The notes below the pieces were generated by a model. That model had not been told where the DNA came from. It worked only from the letters and a program-made list of their open reading frames with translations, and made no database searches. Shown here piece by piece: positions 28,267 through 38,441 of a stretch of DNA of 64,000 nucleotides (positions are counted from its first letter, which is position 1; each line of letters opens with the position of its first letter). The DNA is taken from positions 31,741 through 95,740 of the forward strand of contig NZ_BCPR01000008.1 of the NCBI RefSeq assembly GCF_016586165.1. The letters run 5' to 3'. Made by a program: the position numbers and the translations under genes. The DNA comes from Dyella sp. EPa41. GTDB lineage: Bacteria; Pseudomonadota; Gammaproteobacteria; Xanthomonadales; Rhodanobacteraceae.

Positions 28267-28321
28267 CCGGCTGGTCCCGGACAAGGCTGCTAAGCTGGCA
28301 GCCTTGTCCGGGACCAGCCGG
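28267..28321. repeat. Perfect 24-bp inverted repeat upstream of alr
   Basis: Arms 28267-28290 and 28298-28321 are perfect inverted copies of 24 bases around the 7-base loop taagctg. The core of the arm reads ctggtcccggacaaggctgc. There is no T-run, so it is not a typical intrinsic terminator. It ends 52 bases before the alr start and would fold in the alr 5' region if that transcript begins upstream. No second copy was noticed in the window. Confidence 0.9.
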
Positions 28322-28373
28322 TCCGTATGCTTCCACTCCTTCCGTCACGCGCCACAGCCGGCGCCGAGCAGGC

Positions 28374-29462
28374 ATGAGCCGCACCACCGTCGCTACCATC
28401 CATCTCGGCGCCTTGCGCCACAATCTCGCCCGCATCAAGCAACTGGCGGCTCCTGCCAAGGTCATGGCCGTGGTGAAGGCCGATGCCTATGGCCATGGGT
28501 TGGAACGTGTCGCGCGGGCGCTGGATGGCGACGCCGATGCGTTTGCCGTGGCGGCATTGGGAGACGGCCTGCGCCTGCGGGCGGCCGGGCACCGGCAACG
28601 CATCGTGGTGCTGTCGGGCCCGGATCGCGCCAGCGACATCGCCGAGATGCAACGCCTCAGCCTCGATGCCGCGATCCATCACGAGGACCAGTTGCAGTGG
28701 CTCAAGGAGGCCTCGCCCGCGCGTGGCCCGTTGCGCGTGTGGCTGAAGGTCGACAGCGGCATGCATCGCCTCGGCTTCGCGCCGGAGGCAGTGGCTTTCG
28801 TCCATGCGCAACTCGCGGCGATGCCAGGCATCGATCCGGAGATCGGGCTGCTGACCCATTTCGCGGAGTCGGAAGTGTTCGATGGCACCGAAACGCTCGC
28901 GCAGATCGCGCGTTTCGCCAAAGCCACGCAAGGCTTGCGCGGGCCTCGCTCGCTGTCCAACTCCGCTGCCGTGCTGGGCTGGACCGAGGCCAAGGGCGAC
29001 TGGGTGCGCACGGGCGGGTTGCTTTACGGTCTTTCGGTGGTGGACGGCAAGACCGGCGCAGACTTCGGCTTCCGCCCCGCGATGACCCTGAGTACGCGCC
29101 TGATCGCCATCAACCGCATCGGCAAGGGTGAGCGCATCGGCTACAACGGCACCTGGACCTGCCCGGAAGACATGCCGGTGGGCGTCGCCGCCGTAGGCTA
29201 CGGCGACGGCTATCCGCGCAGCGCCGTGGCAGGTACGCCGGTGCTGGTCGGGGAGCAGCGCGTACCGCTGATCGGCCGGGTCTCCATGGACCTGATCACG
29301 CTCGATCTGCGTCAGGCGCCCGAAGCCAGGGTGGGTGACCGCGTGACGCTGTGGGGTCCGGAGCTTCCCGTGGAAATCATCGCCGCGCAGGCGGGCACCA
29401 TCTCCTATGACCTGACCTGCGGCATGACCCGTCGCGTACTGTTCGTCGAGGACGAGCACTGA
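28374..29462 (+). CDS. alr: Alanine racemase
   Basis: This 362-residue PLP enzyme converts L-alanine to D-alanine for peptidoglycan. The PLP lysine lies in VMAVVKADAYGHG near residue 35; the catalytic tyrosine of the other face is in RIGYNGTW, and GYGDGYPR is also typical. Length matches Alr/DadX. It is preceded by a strong hairpin and followed by radA on the same strand. Confidence 0.96.
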   Translation: MSRTTVATIHLGALRHNLARIKQLAAPAKVMAVVKADAYGHGLERVARALDGDADAFAVAALGDGLRLRAAGHRQRIVVLSGPDRASDIAEMQRLSLDAAIHHEDQLQWLKEASPARGPLRVWLKVDSGMHRLGFAPEAVAFVHAQLAAMPGIDPEIGLLTHFAESEVFDGTETLAQIARFAKATQGLRGPRSLSNSAAVLGWTEAKGDWVRTGGLLYGLSVVDGKTGADFGFRPAMTLSTRLIAINRIGKGERIGYNGTWTCPEDMPVGVAAVGYGDGYPRSAVAGTPVLVGEQRVPLIGRVSMDLITLDLRQAPEARVGDRVTLWGPELPVEIIAAQAGTISYDLTCGMTRRVLFVEDEH

Positions 29463-29534
29463 TCCGCGTCTCGCCGCCTGCGATGGCGGCCCGTTAAGCT
29501 CACCGCATCAAGCAACGGTTTCCAGGGAATCCGC

Positions 29535-30914
29535 ATGGCCAAAGCCAAGACCGCCTACGTCTGCGCCGACTGCGGCGCAGAGCACTCCAAATGGCAGGGC
29601 CAATGCATCGAGTGCAACGCGTGGAACACGCTGAGCGAATTCGTGGTGCAGCCTGCCGTGAAATCGGTAGCCGCGGCACGCACGACCGGCTATGCCGGCG
29701 CGGCCGCGGGCTCGCCGAAGGTCACGCCGTTGACGGCCGTGGCGCTGAGCGCGGAGACGCGCACGTTGACCGGCATCGGTGAGCTCGATCGCGTGCTGGG
29801 CGGCGGCCTCGTGGACGGCTCGGTGGTGCTGATCGGCGGCGATCCCGGTATCGGCAAGTCCACCTTGTTGCTGCAAATGCTGGGCACGCTGGGCACGCAG
29901 GTCCCCAGCGTCTACGTCACGGGCGAAGAGTCGCTGGCGCAGGTGGCCGCACGCGCGCAGCGCCTGGACCTTCCGCTGGGCCCGCTGCACGCGCTGGCGG
30001 AAACCTGCATCGAGCGCATCATCGAGCAGGCATTGAACAGCCGTCCGCGCGTGCTGGTGATCGATTCCATACAGACCATCTGGACCGAACTGCTTGCCGC
30101 GGCACCGGGGTCGGTGAGCCAGGTGAGGGAGTCGGCGGCGAAGCTCACGCGTTTCGCCAAGGAAACCGGCACCTCGGTATTCCTGGTCGGCCACGTCACC
30201 AAGGAAGGTGGCATCGCCGGTCCGCGCGTGCTCGAGCACATGGTGGACGCGGTGCTGTACTTCGAAGGCGAATCCGGCAGCCGCTTCCGCGTGCTGCGCG
30301 CGTTCAAGAACCGCTTTGGCGCGGTGAACGAGCTGGGCGTGTTCGCCATGTCCGAGAAGGGGCTGCGCGAAGTGACCAACCCGTCGGCGATCTTCCTCTC
30401 CGCGCACAGCGGGCCGACTTCCGGCAGCGCCGTGATGGTGACACGCGAAGGTACGCGCCCGTTGCTGGTGGAAGTGCAGGCGCTGGTGGATCAATCGTCG
30501 CTGGGCAATCCGCGCCGCGTTGCGCTGGGCCTGGAGCAGAACCGCCTGGCCATGCTGCTGGCGGTGTTGCACCGGCACGGTGGCGTGGCGGCCTACGACC
30601 AGGACGTGTTCGTCAACGTGGTGGGTGGCATCCGCGTGCAGGAAACCGCCGCCGATCTGCCGGTGTTGCTGGCGGTGCTGTCCTCGCTGCGCGATCGTCC
30701 GTTGCCCGAGAAGACCATCGCATTCGGCGAAGTGGGCCTGTCGGGCGAGATCCGTCCGGTGCCCAATGGCGAGGAGCGTCTGAAGGAGGCCGCGCATCAC
30801 GGCTTCCAGAAGGCCATTGTGCCCAAGGCGAATGCGCCCAAGAAGGGCAAGGTCGGGGAGATGGAAGTGGTGGCGGTGGAGCGCCTCTCGCAGGCGCTGG
30901 AAGCCTGCCGCTAG
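29535..30914 (+). CDS. radA: DNA repair protein RadA (Sms)
   Basis: This 459-residue protein promotes branch migration in recombinational repair. It has an N-terminal C4 zinc finger (CADCGAEHSKWQGQCIEC), a RecA-like domain with Walker A GGDPGIGKST, the RadA-specific KNRFG motif and a C-terminal Lon-protease-like domain without protease activity (PEKTIAFGEVGLSGEIRPV). All family landmarks are intact. The second repeat block begins 27 bases after the stop. Confidence 0.97.
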   Translation: MAKAKTAYVCADCGAEHSKWQGQCIECNAWNTLSEFVVQPAVKSVAAARTTGYAGAAAGSPKVTPLTAVALSAETRTLTGIGELDRVLGGGLVDGSVVLIGGDPGIGKSTLLLQMLGTLGTQVPSVYVTGEESLAQVAARAQRLDLPLGPLHALAETCIERIIEQALNSRPRVLVIDSIQTIWTELLAAAPGSVSQVRESAAKLTRFAKETGTSVFLVGHVTKEGGIAGPRVLEHMVDAVLYFEGESGSRFRVLRAFKNRFGAVNELGVFAMSEKGLREVTNPSAIFLSAHSGPTSGSAVMVTREGTRPLLVEVQALVDQSSLGNPRRVALGLEQNRLAMLLAVLHRHGGVAAYDQDVFVNVVGGIRVQETAADLPVLLAVLSSLRDRPLPEKTIAFGEVGLSGEIRPVPNGEERLKEAAHHGFQKAIVPKANAPKKGKVGEMEVVAVERLSQALEACR

Positions 30915-30940
30915 CAAACCCCATCCACACCACCCCGCGT

Positions 30941-31084
30941 GTAGGAGCGCACCCTGTGCGCGACAGCCTTTCGCGGTGGGCGGCATGGTTGTGGTTCTTG
31001 TGAGAGCGGGATGTTGCCTTCGGTAGCCACGCTGTCGCAAGAGTGCCGCTTACGCAGCGGGCGTTTCGACGTCCTGCCGGCCGC
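30941..31084. repeat. Single ~144-base unit, as in 9599-10030
   Basis: It starts gtaggagcgcaccctgtgcg and ends gggcgtttcgacgtcctgcc, like each of the three tandem units in the first block, with more divergence in the middle. It lies directly before element copy B. Confidence 0.85.
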
Positions 31085-31412
31085 CGAGTCACTTTTCTTT
31101 TGCTGGCCCAAAAGAAAAGTAACCCAAAGAAAATGGCCTTCAGAGCCAAGGCTCTTAGCAGTACGGGGGATAGGAGCGTCGGACGACTGAGGTCAACCGG
31201 GAAGGGCTCGTTATTACCTCGAACGAAGCGGCTACACCGCCACGCGCCGTCGCGAAGAGGACTTAAGGCCACTTCGCTGAGCCGCAATGAAGTCTATGGG
31301 GTGCCGCACCCTTCCTCCCTCTCCCCTCCGGGGCACGCGGGGAGCGGCCATGGATGGTCGCGGCTTTGAGGAGCGAGGAGAGGGCGGGGGTGAGGGGTGG
31401 GGCTCGCGAAAT
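31085..31412. repeat. Dispersed hairpin element, copy B
   Basis: This is a near-identical copy of 10031-10360. The hairpin acttttcttttg/caaaagaaaagt is at 31091-31120 with the same ctggcc loop. It continues with aaagaaaatggcctt and the segments around cttagcagtac, tacctcgaacgaagcgg and gaggacttaag, then the ctctcccctccgggg tail. Copies A and B are about the same length from hairpin to ctcgcga. No coding capacity is evident. Confidence 0.88.
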
Positions 31413-31426
31413 TCCTCCCTACCTCT

Positions 31427-31518
31427 GTAGGAGCGCACCCTGTGCGCGAAAAGCCTACAGAGCAATGACGCCGAGACTCTGCCATCGCGCACTGGGCCAC
31501 AAGGAAGTCGTCCGTCGC
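31427..31518. repeat. Single GTAGGAGCGCACCC arm and short spacer
   Basis: One arm (gtaggagcgcaccctgtgcg) lies at 31427-31446, without a clear inverted partner (only a short gcgcactgggc fragment near 31488). The rest of the spacer up to the GST gene shows nothing further. Confidence 0.7.
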
Positions 31519-32133
31519 CTACACCGGCGGCAGGGCCGCAAAGTCCGGGTGCTGTTCCGCCTGTCGGGCGAACCGCGCCAGGTTCGGATAGGCCTCTGCG
31601 TCGATCACGTCGGCGGCGACGATCTGGGTGAAGCCCCAGGCCACGGCAATCGACACGTCCGCCTGCGTCGGCGTGTTGCCGAACAGCCATCCATTCGCGC
31701 CATCCACCTCGCGCTCAAGCAGGTCATAGGCCGAGCGCAGCTGTCCTTGCACGCGGTGCAGCCAGCCCGCATCGCGCTTGTCTTCGTCGCGCTTGTGCTC
31801 GTACACGATCTGCACGCTCTTCTCGCTGGCGGCGATGGCGATGCCGATGAGGCGCGTGGCGCGCAGGCGTTGCGCGGCATCGTCGGGCATCAACGGCGCG
31901 TTGCTGCTGATGGATTGCGCCCAGTCGATGATCAGGCTGGACTCGGTGAGCAGCGTGCCGTCGTCCAGCACCAGCGTGGGCGCCTTGACCAGCGGGTTCA
32001 CCCGTCGGAACTCGTCGAAGTTGCGAAAGACCGACCAGTTGCGGTGCGTGAATGGAATGCCCAGCAGGCGCAGCGAAATGGCCGTGCGGCGTACATAGGG
32101 CGAGTCGAGCATGCCGATCAATTCCACGAGCAT
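31519..32133 (-). CDS. Glutathione S-transferase family protein
   Basis: This 204-residue protein has a thioredoxin-fold N-terminal domain (LIGMLDSPYVRRTAISLRLLG, VNPLVKAPTLVLDDGTLLTES) with the conserved cis-proline and ES glutathione contacts. The helical C-terminal domain has TQADVSIAVAWGF. Substrate is unknown. The start codon is directly preceded by GGGAG, tighter than usual. It follows purU by 6 bases, so it is the last gene of a CcsA-like/purU/GST operon. Confidence 0.86.
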   Translation of the reverse strand: MLVELIGMLDSPYVRRTAISLRLLGIPFTHRNWSVFRNFDEFRRVNPLVKAPTLVLDDGTLLTESSLIIDWAQSISSNAPLMPDDAAQRLRATRLIGIAIAASEKSVQIVYEHKRDEDKRDAGWLHRVQGQLRSAYDLLEREVDGANGWLFGNTPTQADVSIAVAWGFTQIVAADVIDAEAYPNLARFARQAEQHPDFAALPPV

Positions 32134-32139
32134 CTCCCG

Positions 32140-33000
32140 TCAGGAATGGAAAACCACGGTCTTGCTGCCGTTGAGCAATACACGGTCGTCGAGATAAAGG
32201 CGAAGCGTGCGGGCCAGCACGCGGCGTTCGATGTCGCGGCCGATGCGGATCAGGTCATCGGGCGTGTCCGCGTGCGTCACGCGCTCGATGTCCTGCTCGA
32301 TGATCGGGCCTTCGTCGAGATCGCCGGTCACGAAGTGGGCCGTGGCGCCGATCAGCTTGACGCCGCGCCGGTGCGCCTGGTGATAGGGGCGGGCGCCCTT
32401 GAATCCAGGCAGGAAGGAATGATGGATATTGATGCAGCGGCCGGCGAGGCGACCGGCGAGTTCGCTGGACAGCACCTGCATGTAGCGCGCAAGGACGACC
32501 AGTTCGGCGCCCGACTGCCCGATCAGCGACCACAGTTCGGCTTCCTGCTGAACCTTGCCGTCGCGCTCGACCGGCAGGTAGTGGAACGGGATGCCGTCGA
32601 AGTCCAGGTGGCGATAGGTCTCGATCGGATGGTTGGCCACCACGCCCACGATATCCATTGCCAGTTCGCCGATGCGCCAGCGGTACAAGGTGTCCGCCAG
32701 GCAATGATCGAACTTGGACACCAGCAGCATCACGCGCCGGCGCCGAGAGCGGTCGCGCAGCGTCCATTGCATCTTCAGCGAGGGAGCGAAGTCGTCAAAG
32801 CTGGTGCGCAGCGGCTCCAGGCCATGCTGTGCGCTCTCGAACACCAGCCGCATGAAGAAACGCCCGGTTTCGGCATCACCGAACTGCTGGGCTTCCACTA
32901 TGTTGCATTGGTTCGCCGCCAGGTGGTTCGAGACCGCCGCCACGATACCGGCACGATCCGGACAGGACAGGGTGATCACGAACTGGCCGGCAGCGCTCAT
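32140..33000 (-). CDS. purU: Formyltetrahydrofolate deformylase
   Basis: This 286-residue enzyme hydrolyses 10-formyl-THF to THF and formate, balancing one-carbon pools and feeding PurT with formate. The N-terminal ACT domain ([20 protein letters not shown]) precedes the formyltransferase domain with [21 protein letters not shown], and [19 protein letters not shown], including catalytic residues of the IHHSFLP and GDLDEGP segments. Its ATG overlaps the upstream stop by ATGA. Confidence 0.95.
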   Translation of the reverse strand: MSAAGQFVITLSCPDRAGIVAAVSNHLAANQCNIVEAQQFGDAETGRFFMRLVFESAQHGLEPLRTSFDDFAPSLKMQWTLRDRSRRRRVMLLVSKFDHCLADTLYRWRIGELAMDIVGVVANHPIETYRHLDFDGIPFHYLPVERDGKVQQEAELWSLIGQSGAELVVLARYMQVLSSELAGRLAGRCINIHHSFLPGFKGARPYHQAHRRGVKLIGATAHFVTGDLDEGPIIEQDIERVTHADTPDDLIRIGRDIERRVLARTLRLYLDDRVLLNGSKTVVFHS

Positions 33001-33800
33001 GGCATGCGATGCAGGATCAGTTCCAGCACCGCCTTGGTGCCGAAGAAGGCAAGCAACAGCACGCCCATGCCGACCAGGGTGAGGTTGACCGCGCTGCGGC
33101 CGCGCCAGCCATAACGCCAGCGTCCGAACAGGAGCGCGCCGAACACGAGCCAGGCGATGATCGACAATACCGTCTTGTGCACCAGATGCTGCCCGAACAG
33201 GTTGTCGACGAACAGGATGCCGGTCAGCAGCGTGAGCGTGAGCAGCAGGAAGCCTGCACCGATCAGGCGGAACAACAGGGTTTCAGTCAGCGTCAGCGGG
33301 GGCAGCGAGCGCAGCCAGGGGCCGAATTGGCGATGGCGCAGCGCTCGCTCCTGGATGGCCAGCAGAATGGCGAGCACGGCGGCGATGGAGAGCACGCTGA
33401 AAGCGAGCAGCGCCACCGTGACATGCAGCTTGATCTGCCACTCCAGCGGTTGTGGGGCGGTGGGCGGAGCGGCGAATGTGTCGATGGCGAGCAGCAGCGC
33501 GGACAACGGAAAGACGATGCCGCCCAGTGCCGCCACCGGGCGCCAGATGTTCACCACCAGGGTCAGCGCCGATACCACGCAGGCCACCAGGGAGAGCGCC
33601 GCGAAGAAATGCAGGTCCAGTTTGCCGCTATGCAGGCTGAGCAGGATGGTTGCGTGCGTGAGTACCGCCACCGTGGCCGCGGCCAACGCCACGCGCTGAA
33701 GCACCGACGACGTATTGTGGCGAGCGAACAGCGGCCAGGTGGGAAGACCCGCGGCGAGCAGGTAGTCGACGATGGCGATCAGTGCGGCGGCGGTCAGCAT
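32997..33800 (-). CDS. CcsA/YpjD-like inner-membrane protein
   Basis: This 267-residue protein has about eight hydrophobic segments and the C-terminal [28 protein letters not shown], typical of the cytochrome c assembly family (CcsA/CcmC/HemX-like, called YpjD near ffh). Conserved His residues within membrane segments ([24 protein letters not shown]) could bind haem. The adjacency to ffh seen in other proteobacteria is kept, with a hydrolase gene inserted. It overlaps purU by 4 bases. The ATG at 33800 is favoured over a longer Arg-rich N terminus. Confidence 0.8.
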   Translation of the reverse strand: MLTAAALIAIVDYLLAAGLPTWPLFARHNTSSVLQRVALAAATVAVLTHATILLSLHSGKLDLHFFAALSLVACVVSALTLVVNIWRPVAALGGIVFPLSALLLAIDTFAAPPTAPQPLEWQIKLHVTVALLAFSVLSIAAVLAILLAIQERALRHRQFGPWLRSLPPLTLTETLLFRLIGAGFLLLTLTLLTGILFVDNLFGQHLVHKTVLSIIAWLVFGALLFGRWRYGWRGRSAVNLTLVGMGVLLLAFFGTKAVLELILHRMP

Positions 33801-33933
33801 GGCGGGGAAGTGTGGCACAGGGCCGTCAGCGCGTGAACGGCACTTGCGGGGACGCGACGGTTTGCCCAAGGTTCGCCCCGCTCATGGGGTGGTCGCCCGC
33901 GGGCCGATCCACTTGCCTTGGGAAGCAGCAGCG

Positions 33934-35256
33934 ATGAAGCGTCGGATGAGCCAGGTGCTGTGTGCAGGCCTCATCGGGTGGGCGTCCATGGCCCACGCCG
34001 CAGCGGATACCTGCACGACGCGATCGACGGACCTGCTCGACGCGTTGCGCAAGGGCGATTTCGCCGCGGCGACCGGTCATTTCGATGCGTCCGTCAAGGC
34101 CGCGGTGGATGCGCAGAAACTGCAGGCCGTGTGGCAACACATGCTGCCGGCCAAATTCGGCGCGTTTGATCATGCCGAAGCGCCGAGGTTCGGCTCGCCG
34201 GGCAACGGTGCGCTGGTCGAGACGCCCCTGCATTTCGCGCGGGGCCAACTCGTCATGCGGGTGGCCTGCAATGCCGGGGGCGAGATTGCCGGGCTGCGCT
34301 TCGCGCCGGTGTCGGCCTCCGTCTCCACGGCGCCGCTGGACGACGGCGCGCGACGCGTCGATGTGCCGACACCCCTCGGCCCACTTCCCGGCATCCTCAC
34401 CGTGCCGCCGGGGCAGGGGCCGTTCCCTGTCGCGGTGCTGGTGGCAGGTTCGGGCCCGCATGATGGCGACGAGACCATCGGGCCGAACAAGCCTTTCCGC
34501 GACATCGCGCGTGGCTTGGCCGCGGACGGCATCGCCACTCTCCGCTACGACAAGCGCACCTTGACGTATGCGGCGCAGATGGCGGGGCGCGCTGACCTCA
34601 CCATCGACGATGAGGTGACCGACGATGCCCAGGCGGCGATCAGGCTGGCGCGTGCACAGCCAGGCATCGATCCGCATCGCGTGTTCGTGCTCGGCCACAG
34701 CCTGGGCGCTTACATGGCGCCACGCATCGGCCAGCGCGATCCTTCGCTGGCCGGGCTGGTCCTGCTGGCGGCACCTGCGCGATCGCTGCTGGACGTGCAG
34801 GCCCAGCAGGTACGGGACCTGGGCCAGCGGGAGGGCTTGAGCGATGAGCGGATCGCCCGCCGCGAGCAGGCCATCGCGGAAGAGAAGCAGCGGTTGGCGC
34901 TGGCCGGGCCTGGCGCGGCTCTTGCCGGGACGTTCGGCGGCGCCCCGCAGAGCTATCGGCTGAGCTTGCGCGACTACGACGCGGTGGCGGTGGCCAAATC
35001 GTCAGGCATGCCCATGTTGCTGCTCCAGGGCGGCCGCGATTTCCAGGTGTCGCCCGAACAGGACTTTGCCCGCTGGCAAACCGCGCTGGCGGGGCAGAAG
35101 CACGTGGCCTTCCGCCGTTACGACGGTCTCAGCCACCTGTTCATGCCCTCGGGCAGCAGCGGCACGCCGGCCGACTATCAGGCGCCGGCGCACGTGGACG
35201 GGAAGGTCATCCAGGACATCGCGAACTGGATCAAGGCCCAGCCCCCGCGGGGCTGA
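33934..35256 (+). CDS. Secreted alpha/beta-hydrolase with N-terminal DUF3887-like domain
   Basis: This 440-residue protein has a signal peptide (VLCAGLIGWASMAHAA). Residues about 25-130 form a small domain typical of DUF3887 (LLDALRKGDFAAATGHFD), followed by an alpha/beta-hydrolase: VLVAGSGPHDGDE, nucleophile GHSLGAYMA, Asp in LQGGRDFQVS and His in GLSHLF. Such proteins are esterases or peptidases of unknown substrate, likely periplasmic. The start at 33934 is the first Met leading into the signal sequence. Confidence 0.83.
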   Translation: MKRRMSQVLCAGLIGWASMAHAAADTCTTRSTDLLDALRKGDFAAATGHFDASVKAAVDAQKLQAVWQHMLPAKFGAFDHAEAPRFGSPGNGALVETPLHFARGQLVMRVACNAGGEIAGLRFAPVSASVSTAPLDDGARRVDVPTPLGPLPGILTVPPGQGPFPVAVLVAGSGPHDGDETIGPNKPFRDIARGLAADGIATLRYDKRTLTYAAQMAGRADLTIDDEVTDDAQAAIRLARAQPGIDPHRVFVLGHSLGAYMAPRIGQRDPSLAGLVLLAAPARSLLDVQAQQVRDLGQREGLSDERIARREQAIAEEKQRLALAGPGAALAGTFGGAPQSYRLSLRDYDAVAVAKSSGMPMLLLQGGRDFQVSPEQDFARWQTALAGQKHVAFRRYDGLSHLFMPSGSSGTPADYQAPAHVDGKVIQDIANWIKAQPPRG

Positions 35257-35316
35257 TCCCGTGGTGATCCGTGCCTCTGCTATATTTACTGGCTTGTCCC
35301 TGGACTCCTGTCTGCC

Positions 35317-36699
35317 ATGTTCGAATCGCTCAGCCAACGCCTTTCCGCCACCGTCAACCGCCTGCGTGGCCGCGGTCGCCTGACCGAGGAAAACATCCGC
35401 GAATCGTTGCGCGAAGTGCGCATCGCCCTGCTCGAGGCCGATGTGGCGCTGCCGGTGGTGCAGGCGCTGGTCGAGCGCGTGAAGGTGCGCGCGGTGGGCC
35501 AGGAAGTGCTCAAGAGCCTCTCGCCGGGCCAGGCCCTGGTGAAGGTGGTCAGCGATGAGCTGACCGCGCTGATGGGCACGGCCAATACGGAACTCAATCT
35601 TGCCCAGCAGCCGCCGGCCGTGGTGCTGATGGCGGGCCTGCAGGGCGCCGGCAAGACCACCACGGTGGCCAAGCTCGCCCGCTTCCTCACCGAGCGCAAG
35701 AAGAAAAAGGTAATGGTGGTGAGCTGCGACGTGTACCGTCCGGCCGCCATCGAGCAGCTGCGTACGCTGGCCGAGCAGGTCGGCGTGAAGTTCTTCCCGT
35801 CCGAGGCGGGCCAGAACCCGGTCGACATCGCGAAGAACGCGATCGCGGCCGCCCGCCGCGAAGTGGTCGACGTGCTGCTGGTCGACACCGCCGGCCGCCT
35901 GCACGTGGACGAGGCGATGATGGCGGAGATCAAGGCGCTGCACGCCGCGATCACGCCGGTCGAAACGCTGTTCGTGGTGGACTCCATGACCGGCCAGGAT
36001 GCGGCCAACACCGCCAAGGCCTTCGCCGAGGCGCTGCCGCTCACTGGCGTGGTGCTGACCAAGACCGACGGCGATGCGCGCGGTGGCGCGGCGTTGTCGG
36101 TGCGTTATGTCACCGGTCGCCCGATCAAGTTCCTCGGTGCGGGCGAGAAGACCGATGCGCTGGAACCCTTCCATCCCGACCGCGTCGCGCAGCGCATCCT
36201 CGGCATGGGCGACGTGCTGTCGCTGGTCGAGGAAGTGGAGCGCAAGGTCGACCAGGAGAAGGCACAGAAGCTCGCCGAGAAGGTCATCAAGGGCAAGCGC
36301 TTCGATCTCAACGACATGCGCGACCAGCTCGAGCAGATGAGCAACATGGGTGGCCTGGCCGGCCTGATGGACAAGCTGCCCGGCGTGTCCGCGCTGCCCG
36401 AGAACGTGAAATCCAAGGTCAATGACGGCGAGATCAAGCGCATGGTCGCGATCATCCAGTCGATGACCAAGAAGGAGCGTCGCCACCCGGATCTGCTCAA
36501 TGGCTCGCGTCGCGCCCGCGTCGCACGCGGTTCGGGCACGCAGCCGGCCGACGTGAACCGTCTGCTCAAGCAGTACATGCAGATGGAAAAGATGATGTCC
36601 AAGCTTTCCAAGGGAGGCACCAAGGGTCTCCTGCGGCAGATGCGTGGCGCCATGAAGGGCATGGGCGGCATGGGCGGCGGTTTCCCGCCGATGCGCTGA
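35317..36699 (+). CDS. ffh: Signal recognition particle protein Ffh
   Basis: This 460-residue GTPase binds 4.5S RNA and signal sequences of nascent inner-membrane proteins and docks on FtsY. The N domain (MFESLSQRLSATVNRLRGRG) precedes the G domain with LMAGLQGAGKTTTVAKLA, VDTAGRLHVD and LTKTDGDARGG. The methionine-rich M domain ends MRGAMKGMGGMGGGFPPMR. The gene is monocistronic, with rpsP following after 142 bases, where TAAAAT at 36769-36775 may be a -10 element. Confidence 0.97.
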   Translation: MFESLSQRLSATVNRLRGRGRLTEENIRESLREVRIALLEADVALPVVQALVERVKVRAVGQEVLKSLSPGQALVKVVSDELTALMGTANTELNLAQQPPAVVLMAGLQGAGKTTTVAKLARFLTERKKKKVMVVSCDVYRPAAIEQLRTLAEQVGVKFFPSEAGQNPVDIAKNAIAAARREVVDVLLVDTAGRLHVDEAMMAEIKALHAAITPVETLFVVDSMTGQDAANTAKAFAEALPLTGVVLTKTDGDARGGAALSVRYVTGRPIKFLGAGEKTDALEPFHPDRVAQRILGMGDVLSLVEEVERKVDQEKAQKLAEKVIKGKRFDLNDMRDQLEQMSNMGGLAGLMDKLPGVSALPENVKSKVNDGEIKRMVAIIQSMTKKERRHPDLLNGSRRARVARGSGTQPADVNRLLKQYMQMEKMMSKLSKGGTKGLLRQMRGAMKGMGGMGGGFPPMR

Positions 36700-36841
36700 G
36701 GCTGAACGCCCCGGCCGGCGACTTCGGTCGGATCTGCCTGTCAGCTCTTCCTTTTTCCCCAAAATTCATTAAAATGTCGCGTTCACCGCGCACGGCCACG
36801 TGCGTGCTGCCGGCATTCCGGCAACTCTGGAGCTTTTATTT

Positions 36842-37096
36842 ATGGTCAAGATTCGTCTTTCGCGCGGCGGCGCCAAGGGCCGTCCGTTCTACCACATCGT
36901 TGTCACCGATCAGCGCAACAAGCGCGACGGTCGCAGCATCGAGAACGTGGGTTTCTACAATCCGGTGGCTTCGGGCAAGGACAAGCGCCTTGAGCTGAAC
37001 GTCGCCCGCGTGCAGGAGTGGATTGGCAAGGGTGCGCAGCTGACCGACAAGGTCGCGTCCCTCGTCAAGGAAGCCGGCAAGCAGCAGGCTGCCTGA
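36842..37096 (+). CDS. rpsP: Ribosomal protein S16
   Basis: This 84-residue protein has [20 protein letters not shown] and [14 protein letters not shown], standard for S16 in the 30S body. It is the first gene of rpsP-rimM-trmD-rplS. The start at 36842 follows TGGAGCTTTTATTT. It ends 2 bases before rimM. Confidence 0.98.
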   Translation: MVKIRLSRGGAKGRPFYHIVVTDQRNKRDGRSIENVGFYNPVASGKDKRLELNVARVQEWIGKGAQLTDKVASLVKEAGKQQAA

Positions 37097-37098
37097 GC

Positions 37099-37614
37099 AT
37101 GACGGCAGCCGGCCGGCGCGTCCTCGTGGGACGCATCGTCGGGCTGTATGGCGTGCAGGGCTGGCTCAAGATCGAATCCTGGACCGAGCCCCGCACGAAG
37201 ATCTTCACCTACCAACCCTGGCTGCTCACATCGGCGCCGGGTGTGGAAACGGAGATCACGGGAGTCAAAGGTCGTCCGCAAGGCAAGGGGCTCGTTGCCC
37301 AACTGCCTGGAGTCGACGATCGAGACGCCGCAGCAGCATTGGTGGGACGTGACATCCATGTCGCCCGCGAACTGCTGCCGCCTCCCGGCAAGGATGAGTA
37401 TTACTGGGTCGACCTCGAGGGTCTGGAGGTCGTCACCACGGAAGGCGTGGCACTGGGACGGGTCAGTCATCTGTTCGCGACCGGCGCCAACGATGTCGTG
37501 GTGGTGAAGGACGGTACGCGCGAGCGGCTGATTCCTTTTATCCAGGGTTCGTATGTGCGTTCGGTGGACTTGTCCGGTGAACGCATGGTGGTGGACTGGG
37601 ATCCTGAATTCTGA
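37099..37614 (+). CDS. rimM: Ribosome maturation factor RimM
   Basis: This 171-residue protein assists assembly of the 30S head by binding S19. The N-terminal domain has [22 protein letters not shown] and the PRC-barrel domain has [17 protein letters not shown] and [14 protein letters not shown]. It begins 2 bases after rpsP stops, indicating coupled translation, and trmD follows after 33 bases. Confidence 0.96.
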   Translation: MTAAGRRVLVGRIVGLYGVQGWLKIESWTEPRTKIFTYQPWLLTSAPGVETEITGVKGRPQGKGLVAQLPGVDDRDAAAALVGRDIHVARELLPPPGKDEYYWVDLEGLEVVTTEGVALGRVSHLFATGANDVVVVKDGTRERLIPFIQGSYVRSVDLSGERMVVDWDPEF

Positions 37615-37647
37615 GCGCGCCAAGCGCCGCCACAAGGGTTGAGGATC

Positions 37648-38415
37648 ATGCGCATCGACGTCGTCACGTTGTTTCCCGACTTCATGCGCCAGTGTGCTGC
37701 CGTTGGTGTCGTGGGACGTGCGCAGCAGCGTGAGTTGCTGCAGGTGGAAACCTGGAACCCGCGCGACTTCGCCACCGACAATTACCGCACCGTGGACGGC
37801 CGCACCTGCGGCGGCGGGCCCGGGATGGTGATGCTGATCCAGCCTTTGCGCGAGGCCCTCAAGGCCGTGCGCGAGGCCGCACCGGAACCGGTGCACGTGA
37901 TTTACCTCAGTCCGCAGGGAGCGCGGCTGACGCAGGGCAGGGTGGAAGCGCTGGCGAAGCTGCCGCGCATCGCCTTGCTCTGTGGGCGTTACGAGGGTGT
38001 GGACGAGCGTCTGCTGGCGCACGAGGTCGACGAGGAGATTTCCATCGGCGATTATGTGTTGTCCGGCGGCGAGCTGGGTGCGGCAGTGATCATCGATGCC
38101 GTGGGCCGCTTGCAGGACGGCGCGTTGAACGACGCGCAGTCGGCGCAGCAGGATTCGTTTTCGGACGGACTGCTGGATTGCCCGCACTATGCAAAACCGG
38201 TGCATGACGCACTGGGCGACGTACCGGACGTACTGCTTTCCGGTGACCACGCGGCGATCCGCCGTTGGCGCCTGAAGCAATCGCTGGGACGGACCTGGTT
38301 GCGGCGTCCCGATCTTTTGGCGCAGCGCGCGCTGGATGCGGAATCCCGAGCGCTGTTGGATGAATTCCGCCGCGAACATGCTCAGCAGTCGCGGCACGAC
38401 GATACGGCCCACTAA
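37648..38415 (+). CDS. trmD: tRNA (guanine-N1)-methyltransferase TrmD
   Basis: This 255-residue SPOUT enzyme methylates G37 of tRNAs reading CNN codons and prevents frameshifting. It has [36 protein letters not shown] and the knot region [16 protein letters not shown]. The start MRIDVV at 37648 is preferred over an upstream TTG; GAGGATC is close to it. It is the third gene of the rpsP operon. Confidence 0.97.
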   Translation: MRIDVVTLFPDFMRQCAAVGVVGRAQQRELLQVETWNPRDFATDNYRTVDGRTCGGGPGMVMLIQPLREALKAVREAAPEPVHVIYLSPQGARLTQGRVEALAKLPRIALLCGRYEGVDERLLAHEVDEEISIGDYVLSGGELGAAVIIDAVGRLQDGALNDAQSAQQDSFSDGLLDCPHYAKPVHDALGDVPDVLLSGDHAAIRRWRLKQSLGRTWLRRPDLLAQRALDAESRALLDEFRREHAQQSRHDDTAH

Positions 38416-38441
38416 GGGCGAGAAATTAGACAGGTGTTGCC

